A stretch of 64,000 nt of DNA from Clostridiaceae bacterium (GCA_012838795.1 DUOO01000063.1:35348-99347), one strand, 5' to 3'. Counted from the first letter of the stretch, positions 37,135-48,557 are shown. Made by a program: numbers and translations. Notes: generated by a model from the sequence alone, not told the origin.

Positions 37135-38973
37135 TTAAACAATTCTTTTGAAAAGCTTTTCCAAATCGGTTTGTCTTAACTCGATAATCAAGGGTCTGCC
37201 ATGAGGACAATGATAAGGATTAACTAATTCAGTTAAGTCGGAAATTAATTTTTTCATCTCATTATAACTAAGGTTATCATGAGCTTTAACTGCAGCTTTG
37301 CATGCTACGGTATAAAGCAACTCATCATGTTTATCTTCTTGAAAAAATGATTGATCCAGAATCGAATCAATTAAGGATTTAACTGCAGAAACCGGATTCG
37401 AAAACTTTTTACCGGTATCAGGAACTGTTCGAATGATAATCGTATTATTTCCGAATAGACCAATTTCAAATCCCAAACGATCAAATTCAGCTAAATTTTC
37501 CTCAACTAAAGCCATCTCATGTGTAGTTAATTCCAGAGTTTCATTTTGTAATAAAATTTGTTTATTTAATAGTTGATTCTTATTTTTCATGTACTGATCA
37601 TGCAATTGTTCATAGATGATTCTTTCATGTGCTGCATGTTGATCTATAATTATAAAACGATTCTCATGTTCTAATAATAAATACGTTTGAAAAACCTGGC
37701 CGATTAACCTCGAATCCTTTAGATAAGATAATTCGGTTTGGCGTGCTTCAGGATCAGCTTGATCAGTTTGTTGATGCATAATAAATGCCCGTGCTTGTTC
37801 GGCAGGATGAATACGTTCATCTGCATTATATTTTTGTTTGGTTGCTTGAGTAATTGTCTCCTTCAATGGATTGTTTGCATGAGGTTTCTTTTCATCAAAA
37901 CTATAGTCCAGGGGTGTTTCTTTAAATTTTACTGATACAGGTGTGATACTATCATAGAAGCTACTCGAAATTTCGCCCTTTATAACAGTAGAACCGGATT
38001 CTAAAGCTTCTCTGATACCGTGATATACGGCACGAAAAACAATTTGCTCATCCCAAAATCTTACTTCGGTTTTTTGCGGATGCACATTGATATCTACTAA
38101 ATTCAAAGGTATTTCCAAATTGATAACCAAGCTGGGAAACTTTCCTTTCATAAACCATGTCTTGCATGCTTCGGTAATTGCTGCGGAGACGATCCGGGAC
38201 GCAATACTTCTTCCATTAACCAACACGATTTGCCGACTGCGATTTCCTCTGGAGACTTGCGGTGTTGTAATATAACCCGATAATTTTACAGGTTCAAAGA
38301 AATAATCAACTTCAACCATTGCTTCAGTAGTCTCTTTACCGAATAGAACATAAATTGTGCTAAGCAAATTATTGTTACCGGGAGTATGCAGCAGATTATT
38401 TTGATTCGATGTCAGACGAAAAGAGACATCTGATCTTGCTAAAGCTAATCGTGTTAATAAATCAGCTATATAACCTTGTTCAGTTTGATCTCGTTTCAAA
38501 AATTTATATCTGGCAGGAACATTATAAAATAAATCCCGAATTTCAATTTGAGTTCCTTCAGGACATCCGACTATTTGAGATTTAATTAATTTTCCACCTT
38601 CAACGATTACTTCAAACCCCTGTTCTTGGCCGATTTGTCTTGTGTGCAGATTAACTTTTGCAACTGCCGCAATACTTGCTAAAGCTTCACCGCGAAACCC
38701 CATCGTCGTCAAATGTTCTAAATCGGAAATTTTATTTAATTTTGACGTAGCATGTCTTTCAAAAGCTAATACAGCATCTTCCGGTGTCATACCACAGCCA
38801 TTATCGCTGATTAGAATTCGTTTAATGCCGCCTTGTTCAATATCACAATTAATAATAGATGCACCGGCATCTAATGAATTTTCAATCAATTCTTTGACTA
38901 CTGAGGCCGGTCTTTCAATTACTTCTCCGGCTGCTATTCCGTTTGCAGTTATAGTATCTAAAATTTGAATCAT
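37135..38973 (-). CDS. mutL: DNA mismatch repair protein MutL
   Basis: IAAGEVIERPASVVKELIENSLDAGA, GFRGEALASIAAV, C-terminal endonuclease motif DQHAAHERIIYE. Confidence 0.97.
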   Translation of the reverse strand: MIQILDTITANGIAAGEVIERPASVVKELIENSLDAGASIINCDIEQGGIKRILISDNGCGMTPEDAVLAFERHATSKLNKISDLEHLTTMGFRGEALASIAAVAKVNLHTRQIGQEQGFEVIVEGGKLIKSQIVGCPEGTQIEIRDLFYNVPARYKFLKRDQTEQGYIADLLTRLALARSDVSFRLTSNQNNLLHTPGNNNLLSTIYVLFGKETTEAMVEVDYFFEPVKLSGYITTPQVSRGNRSRQIVLVNGRSIASRIVSAAITEACKTWFMKGKFPSLVINLEIPLNLVDINVHPQKTEVRFWDEQIVFRAVYHGIREALESGSTVIKGEISSSFYDSITPVSVKFKETPLDYSFDEKKPHANNPLKETITQATKQKYNADERIHPAEQARAFIMHQQTDQADPEARQTELSYLKDSRLIGQVFQTYLLLEHENRFIIIDQHAAHERIIYEQLHDQYMKNKNQLLNKQILLQNETLELTTHEMALVEENLAEFDRLGFEIGLFGNNTIIIRTVPDTGKKFSNPVSAVKSLIDSILDQSFFQEDKHDELLYTVACKAAVKAHDNLSYNEMKKLISDLTELVNPYHCPHGRPLIIELRQTDLEKLFKRIV

Positions 38974-38996
38974 AATTAGCTTTCCTTTTTATTGAA

Positions 38997-41618
38997 TTAT
39001 ATTTTACCCTTTGCTTCAGCAATTAACTCTTCAAGAATTTTTCTGGCGTCCACCGGACTAACATAATCCATATCAATATTTTTAAGTTTATCAATTACTT
39101 TATTGGTTTGATTAAAACTTTGGGCAGCAGAAAACAAGTCTAATTGACCGTCAAACGGTCTGGCAGATTTTTTTACGGTTAATCTGCGACCTTGATTATC
39201 GCGCTCAAGTTGAAAGAGGATTTCTCTGGCTCTATCTACGACAGAATCAGGCACTCCTGCTAATTCGGCAACTTCAATACCATAACTTTGTCCTGCACAA
39301 CCATCTTCAATTTGATGTAAAAAAACAATTTTACCATCTTGTTCAGTTGCTGAAATATGACAATTAAAAACTCCTAGAGTCGATTCCGCTAAATCTGTTA
39401 ATTCATGATAATGTGTGGCAAATAAAGTTCTGGCATTGATATATTCGGGGTCGACAATATGCTCAATGACCGACCAAGCAATCGACAAGCCGTCATAGGT
39501 ACTGGTTCCCCGGCCGATTTCATCTAATATTAACAGACTTCTCGATGTCGCATTACGCATAATTTGTGAAACTTCGTTCATTTCAACCATAAAAGTAGAT
39601 TGACCGCCGGCCAGATCATCCGCAGCTCCGACTCTGGTAAAAATCCGATCGGTAATACCTATTTCAGCAGAATCAGCAGGGACATAACTTCCGATTTGGG
39701 CAAGCAAAACAATCAAAGCTACTTGACGCATAAATGTAGATTTTCCTGACATATTAGGACCGGTTAAAATCATTACTTTTTTCTCGCCATGATCGAGATA
39801 AGCATCATTAGGTACAAATTGTCCGTAATCTAATGTTTGTTCAACTACCGGGTGTCTGCCATTGGAGATTTCTATTGTCAAATCTTCGGTTAACAGCGGT
39901 CTGCAATAATTATTCTGCTCCGCCACTTCAGCCAGTCCTGACAACACATCAATTTGGGATAAGACATCAGCATTAGCTTTCAACTGCGATAAATAAGTAA
40001 TAGTTTCATTTCTGATTTCTAAAAATAATTCATATTCTAAAGAAATTAATTTTTGCTCAGCGCCGAGAATTTTATCTTCCATGATTTTTAATTCTTCAGT
40101 TATGTAACGTTCAGAATTGGTTAAGGTTTGTCGTCTGATATATTCTTGCGGCACCGCATCTAAATTAGTTTTTCTTACATCGATATAATAGCCGAAAACA
40201 CGATTATAGCCTATTTTAAGTGATTTAATTCCGGTTCTTTCTCTTTCTTGAGTTTCAAGATTTAATATCCACTGTTTACCGTTTTGTGTAGCGTCTCGAT
40301 AATTATCAACTTCAGAATTAAAACCTGTACGGATTAAATTCCCTTCTTTAATTGATATTGGCGGTTCATCGACAATTGCAGTATTTAACAAATCCATTAA
40401 ATCGGGTAAATCCTGTAATTGTTTGTTCAATGAATTAATATATGGATCATCGAAATCATTTAAGATGTCTTTGATCGGTCCGATTTTTTCCAAAACCGAG
40501 ATTAAAGATACCAGATCTCTTGCATTGATTTGCCCTAAAGCAATACGTCCGCACAGTCTTTCCAAATCATAGATACCGGTAAATTGTTCAATTAGATTTT
40601 GACGCAAGATAAAATTATCAAGTAACGTAGAGATAGCATCTTGTCTGCGCACAATTGTATTAATATCCAAGAGAGGCTGTTCGAGCCAATAACGTAATAA
40701 CCTGGCTCCCATGCTGGTTTTAGTACGATCAATAGCCCAAAGCAGACTCCCTTTGCGTTTTCTGTCGCGCAAAGTTTCAGTAAGTTCAAGATTACGCCTG
40801 GCATTTTGATCGAGAATCATAAAAGCATCTTGTTGGTAAGGTTTGATTTTATCAATATCATCAGGCAGAGTGAACTGAGTAGATTGAACATAGGTTAACA
40901 AGGCGGCAGTGGAAGCAGCCCATAAAGAGTAATCATTAGTTTCGATCATCGGGAATTTTGCAATATTATCATGATTAAAGTCAGTGTCAGGTTGTACTGA
41001 CAAGGTAATAGTTTCTCTTTGCATGAGGTCATGACAAGTTTTAGAATCTGCAAATTCTTGATTGCAAATTATTTCGGATGGTTGAAAACGTGCTAATTCA
41101 TCTAACAACTTAAGTGTTGTAGCTCCATAAGTAATTTCTGTAGTTTCAAATAAGCCGGAACTGATATCGCAAACAGCAAGTCCATAATATGAGCCTTTTT
41201 GAAAAATAGAAGCCAAAAATAAATATTTTTGTTCATCAATTGCACTCTGATCGGTTAAAGTACCCGGAGTTATTACCTTGACAACCTCTCTTTTAACCAA
41301 GCCCTGAGCTTCCTGCGGATCTTCTACTTGTTCAACAATAGCGACTTTGTAGCCTCGATTGACCAGACGAAGGATATAATTATCCGCAGCATGATGAGGT
41401 ACACCTGCCATCGGTGCCCTTTCAGCAAGACCGCATTCTCTGCCGGTTAAAGCTAATTCTAATTCTTTAGAAGCTAATACCGCATCATCAAAAAACAATT
41501 CATAGAAATCTCCCAACCGAAAGAAAATTAAACAGTCAGGTCTCTTCTTCTTTTCTGCAACATATTGCTGCATCATCGGAGTTAATTCTTCACAACTTAC
41601 TTGTTCAAAACTCAACAT
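38997..41618 (-). CDS. mutS: DNA mismatch repair protein MutS
   Basis: FFRLGDFYELF mismatch motif (FYE), TGPNMSGKSTFMRQ, LILDEIGRGTSTYDG, ATHYHELT. Confidence 0.98.
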   Translation of the reverse strand: MLSFEQVSCEELTPMMQQYVAEKKKRPDCLIFFRLGDFYELFFDDAVLASKELELALTGRECGLAERAPMAGVPHHAADNYILRLVNRGYKVAIVEQVEDPQEAQGLVKREVVKVITPGTLTDQSAIDEQKYLFLASIFQKGSYYGLAVCDISSGLFETTEITYGATTLKLLDELARFQPSEIICNQEFADSKTCHDLMQRETITLSVQPDTDFNHDNIAKFPMIETNDYSLWAASTAALLTYVQSTQFTLPDDIDKIKPYQQDAFMILDQNARRNLELTETLRDRKRKGSLLWAIDRTKTSMGARLLRYWLEQPLLDINTIVRRQDAISTLLDNFILRQNLIEQFTGIYDLERLCGRIALGQINARDLVSLISVLEKIGPIKDILNDFDDPYINSLNKQLQDLPDLMDLLNTAIVDEPPISIKEGNLIRTGFNSEVDNYRDATQNGKQWILNLETQERERTGIKSLKIGYNRVFGYYIDVRKTNLDAVPQEYIRRQTLTNSERYITEELKIMEDKILGAEQKLISLEYELFLEIRNETITYLSQLKANADVLSQIDVLSGLAEVAEQNNYCRPLLTEDLTIEISNGRHPVVEQTLDYGQFVPNDAYLDHGEKKVMILTGPNMSGKSTFMRQVALIVLLAQIGSYVPADSAEIGITDRIFTRVGAADDLAGGQSTFMVEMNEVSQIMRNATSRSLLILDEIGRGTSTYDGLSIAWSVIEHIVDPEYINARTLFATHYHELTDLAESTLGVFNCHISATEQDGKIVFLHQIEDGCAGQSYGIEVAELAGVPDSVVDRAREILFQLERDNQGRRLTVKKSARPFDGQLDLFSAAQSFNQTNKVIDKLKNIDMDYVSPVDARKILEELIAEAKGKI

Positions 41619-43150
41619 ATTAATTGTTTCATGATCCCTTCTATGGAAAAAGATTTAGCGTTAATTAATTCTACCAGACAATATTTACCTTCAAAAAAAT
41701 CTCCGTTAAATGTATTTTGCATGGTAAATGCATCTTTGGGCAGTGATTCCTTAATTTCTTCGGAAATAGACAGATTAATCAATTTAAAATCTGCTGTTCT
41801 CCCCGTTAAAATATTTGGATCACCATGACTTACACCCTCTAATAATACTTCCGTCGTTTTACCGATTACCTTCAGATTAGCTTCCAGACTATGAGCATTC
41901 TGTAATTCTGTCAAACGTTCAAAACGTTCAGTGATTACTTGCGGATCAATATCATATTTATATTCGGCAGCCGGTGTTCCCTCCCGTGGTGAATAAATAA
42001 AGGTAAAAGCACTGTCAAATTTTACCTGACGCATCAAATCCAATGTGTCAGCAAAATCTTGTTCGGTTTCCCCGGGAAAACCAACGATAATATCTGTTGT
42101 CAGACTAATTTCCGGTCTTGCTTTACGTAATTGTTCTACGATTTCTAAATATCTTGCGCGATTGTGTCTGCGGCGCATAAGTTTTAAGATTCGGTCACTG
42201 CCGGATTGTAAAGGTAAATGCATATGAGGCTCGATATTTTGATATTTCCCGATAATATCAATTAATTGCTGATCAATATCACGCGGATTGGGACTCATAT
42301 AACGAATTCTTTTCAAACCGTCAATTTGAGCTGTTGCTTCCAGTAATTCAGCGAAATTTTTCGGACCTTCTATTATTCCTCTAAAATCTTTTCCCCAAGC
42401 ATTTACATTTTGGCCAAGCAACATTATTTCAGTATAACCGTCTTTCACCAAATCTGCTATTTCTTGATAAATTGATTTGAAGCTGCGACTTAATTCCCTC
42501 CCTCTGGTGTAGGGTACAATGCAGAAAGTACAGAAATTATTGCAGCCATACATGATTGAAACCAATGCTCTGAATTTACGTGACCGAGTGATCGGCAGAT
42601 GTTCTTGTTCTACCATCAAGTTTTTATCGGATACAGCAATTACCCGTTTTCTATTTGTCAAACTATCAAAGAGCAATTGAGGCAACCGAAAAATATCATG
42701 CGGGCCGAAAATCAAATTTACAAATGAGAAGCTTTTTTTTATCTTAGCTATATGTTGACCTTGAGTCATCATACAACCGCAAATTATAGTAAAACGTTGC
42801 GGATTTTGTTGCTGCAGAGTTTTAAGTATCCCCAAATGACCAAATAATCTTGTATCAGCATTTTCCCGAATACTGCAGGTATTGATTATTGAAATGTCAG
42901 CTGTTTCATAATTATCAACCAAAACAAAACCTGAGGCATCCATGATACCTGCAATTATTTCGCTGTCATTTTCGTTTTGTTGACAACCGAATGTTTGAAT
43001 ATAGTATGCGGGTTGTTGACCTTTTTCTTGCGTCAACTGTTTAATATAAGCCTGAAGCTTGGTTAAGTACGATTTTTGCGATTCATGTAATGCATCGTTT
43101 TGAGATTTGGCATCTAAATTTTTATGTTGATTATTTATGATTTCGTCCAT
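41612..43150 (-). CDS. miaB: tRNA-2-methylthio-N6-dimethylallyladenosine synthase
   Basis: IQTFGCQQNENDSE, YGCNNFCTFCIVPYTRGRE radical SAM, C-terminal TRAM-like region. Confidence 0.96.
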   Translation of the reverse strand: MDEIINNQHKNLDAKSQNDALHESQKSYLTKLQAYIKQLTQEKGQQPAYYIQTFGCQQNENDSEIIAGIMDASGFVLVDNYETADISIINTCSIRENADTRLFGHLGILKTLQQQNPQRFTIICGCMMTQGQHIAKIKKSFSFVNLIFGPHDIFRLPQLLFDSLTNRKRVIAVSDKNLMVEQEHLPITRSRKFRALVSIMYGCNNFCTFCIVPYTRGRELSRSFKSIYQEIADLVKDGYTEIMLLGQNVNAWGKDFRGIIEGPKNFAELLEATAQIDGLKRIRYMSPNPRDIDQQLIDIIGKYQNIEPHMHLPLQSGSDRILKLMRRRHNRARYLEIVEQLRKARPEISLTTDIIVGFPGETEQDFADTLDLMRQVKFDSAFTFIYSPREGTPAAEYKYDIDPQVITERFERLTELQNAHSLEANLKVIGKTTEVLLEGVSHGDPNILTGRTADFKLINLSISEEIKESLPKDAFTMQNTFNGDFFEGKYCLVELINAKSFSIEGIMKQLIC

Positions 43151-43222
43151 ATGTTAAAAGAATCCTTGTTAATAATTTTATCATAATCTGAATATTAAAT
43201 TATATAACAGAAATCTTGAAAA

Positions 43223-45694
43223 TCATAATTTAGGTTCAGGTGAGCATAAAAATCGTTTTATAAACCATTTTAATTTCGGGATTGTTTGTGCGGTGAATAA
43301 TTCTGATTGATTATAAATGTTCAACAAGTTATCATAATTAACAGAACTCGGTTCGCGTTCAGCATATAATACCTGTTCAATGGCCTGATATGCTGAATAG
43401 GTATCCTGATTATTCCAATCAAAAGTTTTCAGCATAGTCGCAAATATTGTTAGAATTGTATTGTGAGATTCATAGCTTCCGCCATTTAGTTTATAAAGGT
43501 ATTTTAAATCTTCCCATATATAAAGCACACTCTTTTTTAAATCACCGTCAAATCTGTTTGACAACCAATTCGGGTTGTGACGTCTTTTATATACTCTTTT
43601 TCGCCATATTAGATAAAGCAATAAGCCGGCTATTAATAATAAAATCAGAATTATCATCAGCAGAGTTTTGCCAATAAGATTTCTATGTTGTTCTTCGGGA
43701 CTTAAGTCAGGTTTATTCGGTTCAGTTTGAATGTTTGGCGTTTCGGTTACTAAAGGTTGTGTAGGTTCTGTTTGAGTAGGTTCGGTTTCAGAAGGTTCCG
43801 GCAATAAAGCAGTGAGTTCTTGTTCTTTTTCTTGATCCGTCTGAATATTTTCCAAGGCTGCAGTCGGTGTCGCATCAAAAGGCACCCAACCCAACCCTTC
43901 AATTTTAATTTCAGTCCAGGCATGAGCCTGATCGGTGGATATTACTCTTTCATATTGATCTTTCGGTAAATTATGGTCTTTAATGCCTTTAATTAAAAAG
44001 CCTTCAACATAACGTGATTCAAAACCTGCCTCTCTGGTTAAAACTGCCAATGCTGTTGCGAAATAAGTGCAATACCCTTTTTTAGTCGAAATAAAATGCT
44101 CGAAAAAATCTTGATTAGCAGGTACTTCTTCTACTTTAAGATTATAGCTGAAATTATTTTTCAGATAATTGATAATTGAAATTAATTGATTGGCTTTTAC
44201 ATTTTGGTCAGTTATATCTTGATAAATAATATTTGCCAAATTAGGCTCTATTGCTTCCAGAAAACTGCGATAACTTTTATAATTAGCGATTGTTTGATTT
44301 GAGAAAATCAAATTGCCAACATTTGCATCGTTTTCGATCAAATTAAGATAATTTGCGGTCGACCCGAGACGTGAAACATAGCCGTTGACGAGATAACCCG
44401 GATTCGGGATTTGTAAGGAAGCATAGATTTGTCCGTCAGGATTGAAATAATACATTATCTCAGAGATGTCTCCGGCAGAACTTAAATTGTCGTCAATATT
44501 ATCGGTATTTTCATTTGCCAAATTAATTATTTCTAACGGTTTTCCGCCATGGAAAATGGCTTGTATCGGCTGATAAATCGGAGAAATAGTGAGTGGTGTA
44601 TCCGTAAAATAGTTTTCGATTACTCCCAGTGGCAGATTAGAATGATCAGGATAACCAAAAGCTTCGGCCTGTTGATCAATCGGATCTTCGTTATAGAATA
44701 AATAATTAGTGCTCATCGAAGATGCACGCCAAATATTTTGTTCAAATTGATTGAATACTGTGCCGCGTAAATAAAAAGGAGAACCCGGACCTTTAACGTT
44801 CATAAAAGGAATATTTTTCAATTCTACCGGGCCGCCCAGACGGACATCTTGGGGATAATACCCCGCATCACGGATACTGAATTCAAAGTAATGAACTGTA
44901 TCAGGCATTTTTTTGCTTGATTTGATTAATTGATTAAGTTGGTCACTTAATTTTTCGTTCCGAAAAGTATCTTGCGGCAGAACTGACTGGAGGGAGAATA
45001 TTAACGCCAAAATAATAGTAATTAATGCTAAGGGTGGAATTTGCCAGACCTTACGCCAGGAAAAACCGAAAATGCTTTGTCTTGCAAAAGTTATGATGAT
45101 GCATAATAAACCGATGAAAAAAGCCGGAAGAGATATGTCTTGTTGATTGATATGAACAATGACTATGATCGGTACAATCCAAACAATTAATAAATTAATA
45201 GGTGCAGGTTTGACATAGATAAATAACATACCGACAATTATTGACAAAAGAGCTACATAAACCGGAAAATATTCCGGCATTACTTCAATTGTCGGATCTA
45301 ATGCTAAGCCCCATTTGATTGAATCAATAATGCCGAGAGCATGTGTTCTGATAAAATCGAAAAAGGGCTGACCGATTGATTTACTGAAAAAGACACCCAG
45401 AACTGAGGTTAAGGCAAGAATCCCCAATGTACTTAACCCTGCGATTTTCGGATATTTTACTAATAAAAGAAAAAATAATATAACTATAAGTTTAGGAAAC
45501 CAGGCATAGTGGTATGGATAATCAAGCCAGACCGAATTTATTAATAATTTAAACCAAATTAATGAAAAAAGATAAGCAATGCCGGTATAAAAAATAGTAT
45601 CTATAATAATTTTGAATTTATTAATATTTAGTTTTTCATTTTCAAAATCAGCAATATTAGGGGCAATATCAATTGAGGCAAATTTATTCCGCAT
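43223..45694 (-). CDS. Transglutaminase-like domain membrane protein (TgpA-like)
   Basis: Multiple N-terminal TM segments; KKGYCTYFATALAVLTREAGFESRYVEGF, DQAHAWTEIKIEGLGWVPFDATP (Cys-His-Asp triad); C-terminal TM. Confidence 0.9.
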   Translation of the reverse strand: MRNKFASIDIAPNIADFENEKLNINKFKIIIDTIFYTGIAYLFSLIWFKLLINSVWLDYPYHYAWFPKLIVILFFLLLVKYPKIAGLSTLGILALTSVLGVFFSKSIGQPFFDFIRTHALGIIDSIKWGLALDPTIEVMPEYFPVYVALLSIIVGMLFIYVKPAPINLLIVWIVPIIVIVHINQQDISLPAFFIGLLCIIITFARQSIFGFSWRKVWQIPPLALITIILALIFSLQSVLPQDTFRNEKLSDQLNQLIKSSKKMPDTVHYFEFSIRDAGYYPQDVRLGGPVELKNIPFMNVKGPGSPFYLRGTVFNQFEQNIWRASSMSTNYLFYNEDPIDQQAEAFGYPDHSNLPLGVIENYFTDTPLTISPIYQPIQAIFHGGKPLEIINLANENTDNIDDNLSSAGDISEIMYYFNPDGQIYASLQIPNPGYLVNGYVSRLGSTANYLNLIENDANVGNLIFSNQTIANYKSYRSFLEAIEPNLANIIYQDITDQNVKANQLISIINYLKNNFSYNLKVEEVPANQDFFEHFISTKKGYCTYFATALAVLTREAGFESRYVEGFLIKGIKDHNLPKDQYERVISTDQAHAWTEIKIEGLGWVPFDATPTAALENIQTDQEKEQELTALLPEPSETEPTQTEPTQPLVTETPNIQTEPNKPDLSPEEQHRNLIGKTLLMIILILLLIAGLLLYLIWRKRVYKRRHNPNWLSNRFDGDLKKSVLYIWEDLKYLYKLNGGSYESHNTILTIFATMLKTFDWNNQDTYSAYQAIEQVLYAEREPSSVNYDNLLNIYNQSELFTAQTIPKLKWFIKRFLCSPEPKL

Positions 45695-46895
45695 AACTAT
45701 TCACCTTTCTTGAATGAGCAATTTCGACATTGATATTGAAACCGGATAAATGCTCGATGTGTTCTTTAGCATCTTCATAAGTACTATTTTGATCAATTGC
45801 AAATACCAGATGCAAACTTCCTATTTTAGTTCTTAAAGCTCTCAAATCGGCAACCAAACTATGATTTAATTCATGAGTTATGATATATAAAATATTTTGT
45901 TCATTGCCTAATCTTTCATCATGTAATTGTTCAGAGAAAGGAACCACTATGCGGTAAGGCACAAAAGCCAGCTGTTTTCTCAATAAATCAGATTCATTCA
46001 TGTGAATAGCTTCTTCTACTACAAGCTCAGGTTGATATGTTTTAAGCCTGACAGTCGCTTCTTGACTGAGAAAAATTTTAATTGCCGAATAGGTATGATC
46101 AAGCATGAAATTTCTTAAATATAATAGACGATTACTCTCTTTATTATATGTTTTGAAGAAAACTTCCGGTAAATTAAGCAATATTGTAACTGTACGATCA
46201 TCTTCTTTGTCAAATTCTTTAACCATCCATTCTTGCATACGAGCAGATAGCTTCCAATGAATGAATTTCATTGAATCACCATTTTCCATGGTCCGTAACC
46301 GATCAATTTCATCTAAAAGAGTTTGACTTTTGCCTGTGGGAAATTCCCCCGCTTCCAATTGATTACTTAGATATTCATGATAATTGTCACCCGTGTTTTC
46401 CAGTGGTAATACATAAACGTTAGGAAAATTGATTTGATTTGCAGAAAAAGATTTTAATCTGAAGAAACCGAAAATATCATTGATAGTAACAGATAACCCG
46501 TCAACAGTAAACGGACCTGTAAATGTCGGTATGGCGGTCAAACGGATATCCTGATAACTATTCTGCGAGACAAATAGAGTAGATTTAATCTGATCTTGAT
46601 CAAAATGCAAAGTATTAGCTTTGATCATAATACGTAACGCCATAGTTTGCATTTTGCTGAGATTGGTAAATCTGATATACCAACATGCGGCTTGACCACG
46701 TTCAATAAATTCCAATTCAGGAATAGCTTTAACGATTAACTTTCTGCGTATCCAAAAACCGTAAAGTATTGAGAATATCGGCAAGGATAATAAAAAAAGC
46801 ATTAAGATCATGATAAATTTATGCTCAATTAATTGGTTGCCGATAAAAGTTGCTGCAACAGCAATTAGCCAAAAAACAAAACGTAAACGGAACAT
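45684..46895 (-). CDS. DUF58-domain protein
   Basis: Two N-terminal TM; ENGDSMKFIHWKLSARMQEWMVKEFD core motif; adjacent MoxR ATPase. Confidence 0.88.
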   Translation of the reverse strand: MFRLRFVFWLIAVAATFIGNQLIEHKFIMILMLFLLSLPIFSILYGFWIRRKLIVKAIPELEFIERGQAACWYIRFTNLSKMQTMALRIMIKANTLHFDQDQIKSTLFVSQNSYQDIRLTAIPTFTGPFTVDGLSVTINDIFGFFRLKSFSANQINFPNVYVLPLENTGDNYHEYLSNQLEAGEFPTGKSQTLLDEIDRLRTMENGDSMKFIHWKLSARMQEWMVKEFDKEDDRTVTILLNLPEVFFKTYNKESNRLLYLRNFMLDHTYSAIKIFLSQEATVRLKTYQPELVVEEAIHMNESDLLRKQLAFVPYRIVVPFSEQLHDERLGNEQNILYIITHELNHSLVADLRALRTKIGSLHLVFAIDQNSTYEDAKEHIEHLSGFNINVEIAHSRKVNSYAE

Positions 46896-46903
46896 AAATA
46901 AAA

Positions 46904-47854
46904 CTATCTTTCCGGAACTGGAACCTGTTTTAATACGGAATAAATCACATCATCATTGGTGATTCTTTTTAAGCGACTTTCCGGTGTTAAGGTAATCCGA
47001 TGTGATAACACGGGAATTGCCAAGGCTTGAACATCATCAGGTCTGACATAATCACGACCTTTGATTAACGCTCTGCTCTTAGCAGCCTGCATTAACATAT
47101 TTGAAGCTCTGGGGCTTGCACCCAAACTGATATCCGGATGACGTCTGGTAGCTGCAGTTAATTCGGCAATATATCGTTTTACGGAAACAGCACAATGAAC
47201 ATGTAAAGCCTGTTCTCTCATCCAAAGAACATCATTACTGTCAGCAACTTTTTGCAATTTTTCCAATGGTTGATCGTTTGAATACAAGTTAAGAATTTCA
47301 ACTTCTTGCTCGATTGTAGGATATCCCAGATCGATTTTTAACATGAAACGATCCAATTGAGCTTCCGGCAAAGGATAAGTGCCGACGTGATCTACCGGAT
47401 TTTGAGTAGCTAAAACGATAAACGGTTGAGGGATATTGTAAGTTATTCCGTCAACTGTAACCTGATTCTCTTGCATTACTTCAAGCAAAGCAGATTGTGT
47501 TTTAGGTGAGGTACGGTTAATTTCATCTGCCAGTACCATTTGGCTCATCACAGCACCCGGTTGGAATTCAAATTCCCCTGTTTTTTGATTATACAGACTG
47601 AAACCGGTTACATCTGAAGGCATCAAATCAGGAGTAAACTGAATTCTTTTAAATGTAAGATTCAACGACTTTGCCAATGCTGAAACCAAAGTAGTTTTAC
47701 CGATCCCCGGCACATCTTCAATTAATACATGTCCTCCGGCTGTCAACGCAATTAATAAAGACTCAATGACATTTTCTTTACCGATCATAACACGATTAAT
47801 ATTTTGTTCAATAATATTGCATAAATTTCTAAACGTCTGTGCTTGTATTTGCAT
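46904..47854 (-). CDS. MoxR-family AAA+ ATPase
   Basis: HVLIEDVPGIGKTTLVSALAKSL, LADEINRTSPKTQSALLEVMQE, ATQNPVDHVGTYPLPEAQLDRF. Confidence 0.96.
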   Translation of the reverse strand: MQIQAQTFRNLCNIIEQNINRVMIGKENVIESLLIALTAGGHVLIEDVPGIGKTTLVSALAKSLNLTFKRIQFTPDLMPSDVTGFSLYNQKTGEFEFQPGAVMSQMVLADEINRTSPKTQSALLEVMQENQVTVDGITYNIPQPFIVLATQNPVDHVGTYPLPEAQLDRFMLKIDLGYPTIEQEVEILNLYSNDQPLEKLQKVADSNDVLWMREQALHVHCAVSVKRYIAELTAATRRHPDISLGASPRASNMLMQAAKSRALIKGRDYVRPDDVQALAIPVLSHRITLTPESRLKRITNDDVIYSVLKQVPVPER

Positions 47855-47882
47855 CTGAAAACCTTTCTGATAATAATAAGAA

Positions 47883-48557
47883 TTAACCCGGTTCTTTCAT
47901 ACCGAGTTCTTCTCTTGAGCGTATATTATCCATTCTTTTGTTATAAAAACGCACCTTGCTTCTAATTTCAGGACGTTTGATTAAACGTCTGAAATTATTG
48001 TTGCCATGCATTAAAATCATAATTATTAAATCTTGATTCATACGCACATTATAGATAAATTCGTTTTTTAATTTTAATGAAACAAATATAACGAATTTTT
48101 GTGCATAATTGCGATTGTTACGAATTAAATTTCTGATATAGTTAAAAACCGGATAACCCGATTCCCGATTAACAAAATTATTAATTTCACTATCTGTCAA
48201 ATTTAATAAATACTGACCTTTAGTAATAAATATCGTGTCTACTTCGGTTAAGTTAATCTTGAATTCATCTTGTTCAGCTTGAAAAAAAAGATCATCTCTG
48301 CGTGTCAAAATCAAATCGATATTTTGGTTTGTTACCAGATTTAAACCTTCGATCAAAACAAACTCTCCAACCCATTTTACTTTTGATTTTCTTTTGATTT
48401 TATTTAAACGATAATTAATGCTGATGATTTTTACTGTTTGAAAAGTCAATCCGCTCACGGACAAAATTAACAAAGGTAAACCAATCCAGATATTGAGATT
48501 CCCATAGATGATAAGAAATAGTGATGTGATTAATATTAATAAATTAGTGATTATCAT
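47883..48557 (-). CDS. Hypothetical membrane protein in MoxR/DUF58 cluster
   Basis: Two N-terminal TM segments then ~170-aa basic cytoplasmic domain; same strand, 28 bp from MoxR gene. Confidence 0.7.
   Translation of the reverse strand: MIITNLLILITSLFLIIYGNLNIWIGLPLLILSVSGLTFQTVKIISINYRLNKIKRKSKVKWVGEFVLIEGLNLVTNQNIDLILTRRDDLFFQAEQDEFKINLTEVDTIFITKGQYLLNLTDSEINNFVNRESGYPVFNYIRNLIRNNRNYAQKFVIFVSLKLKNEFIYNVRMNQDLIIMILMHGNNNFRRLIKRPEIRSKVRFYNKRMDNIRSREELGMKEPG

Noticed and set aside
38642-38968. 108-aa plus-strand ORF opposite mutL
   Set aside because: Complement of the conserved MutL N-terminus; typical shadow ORF.
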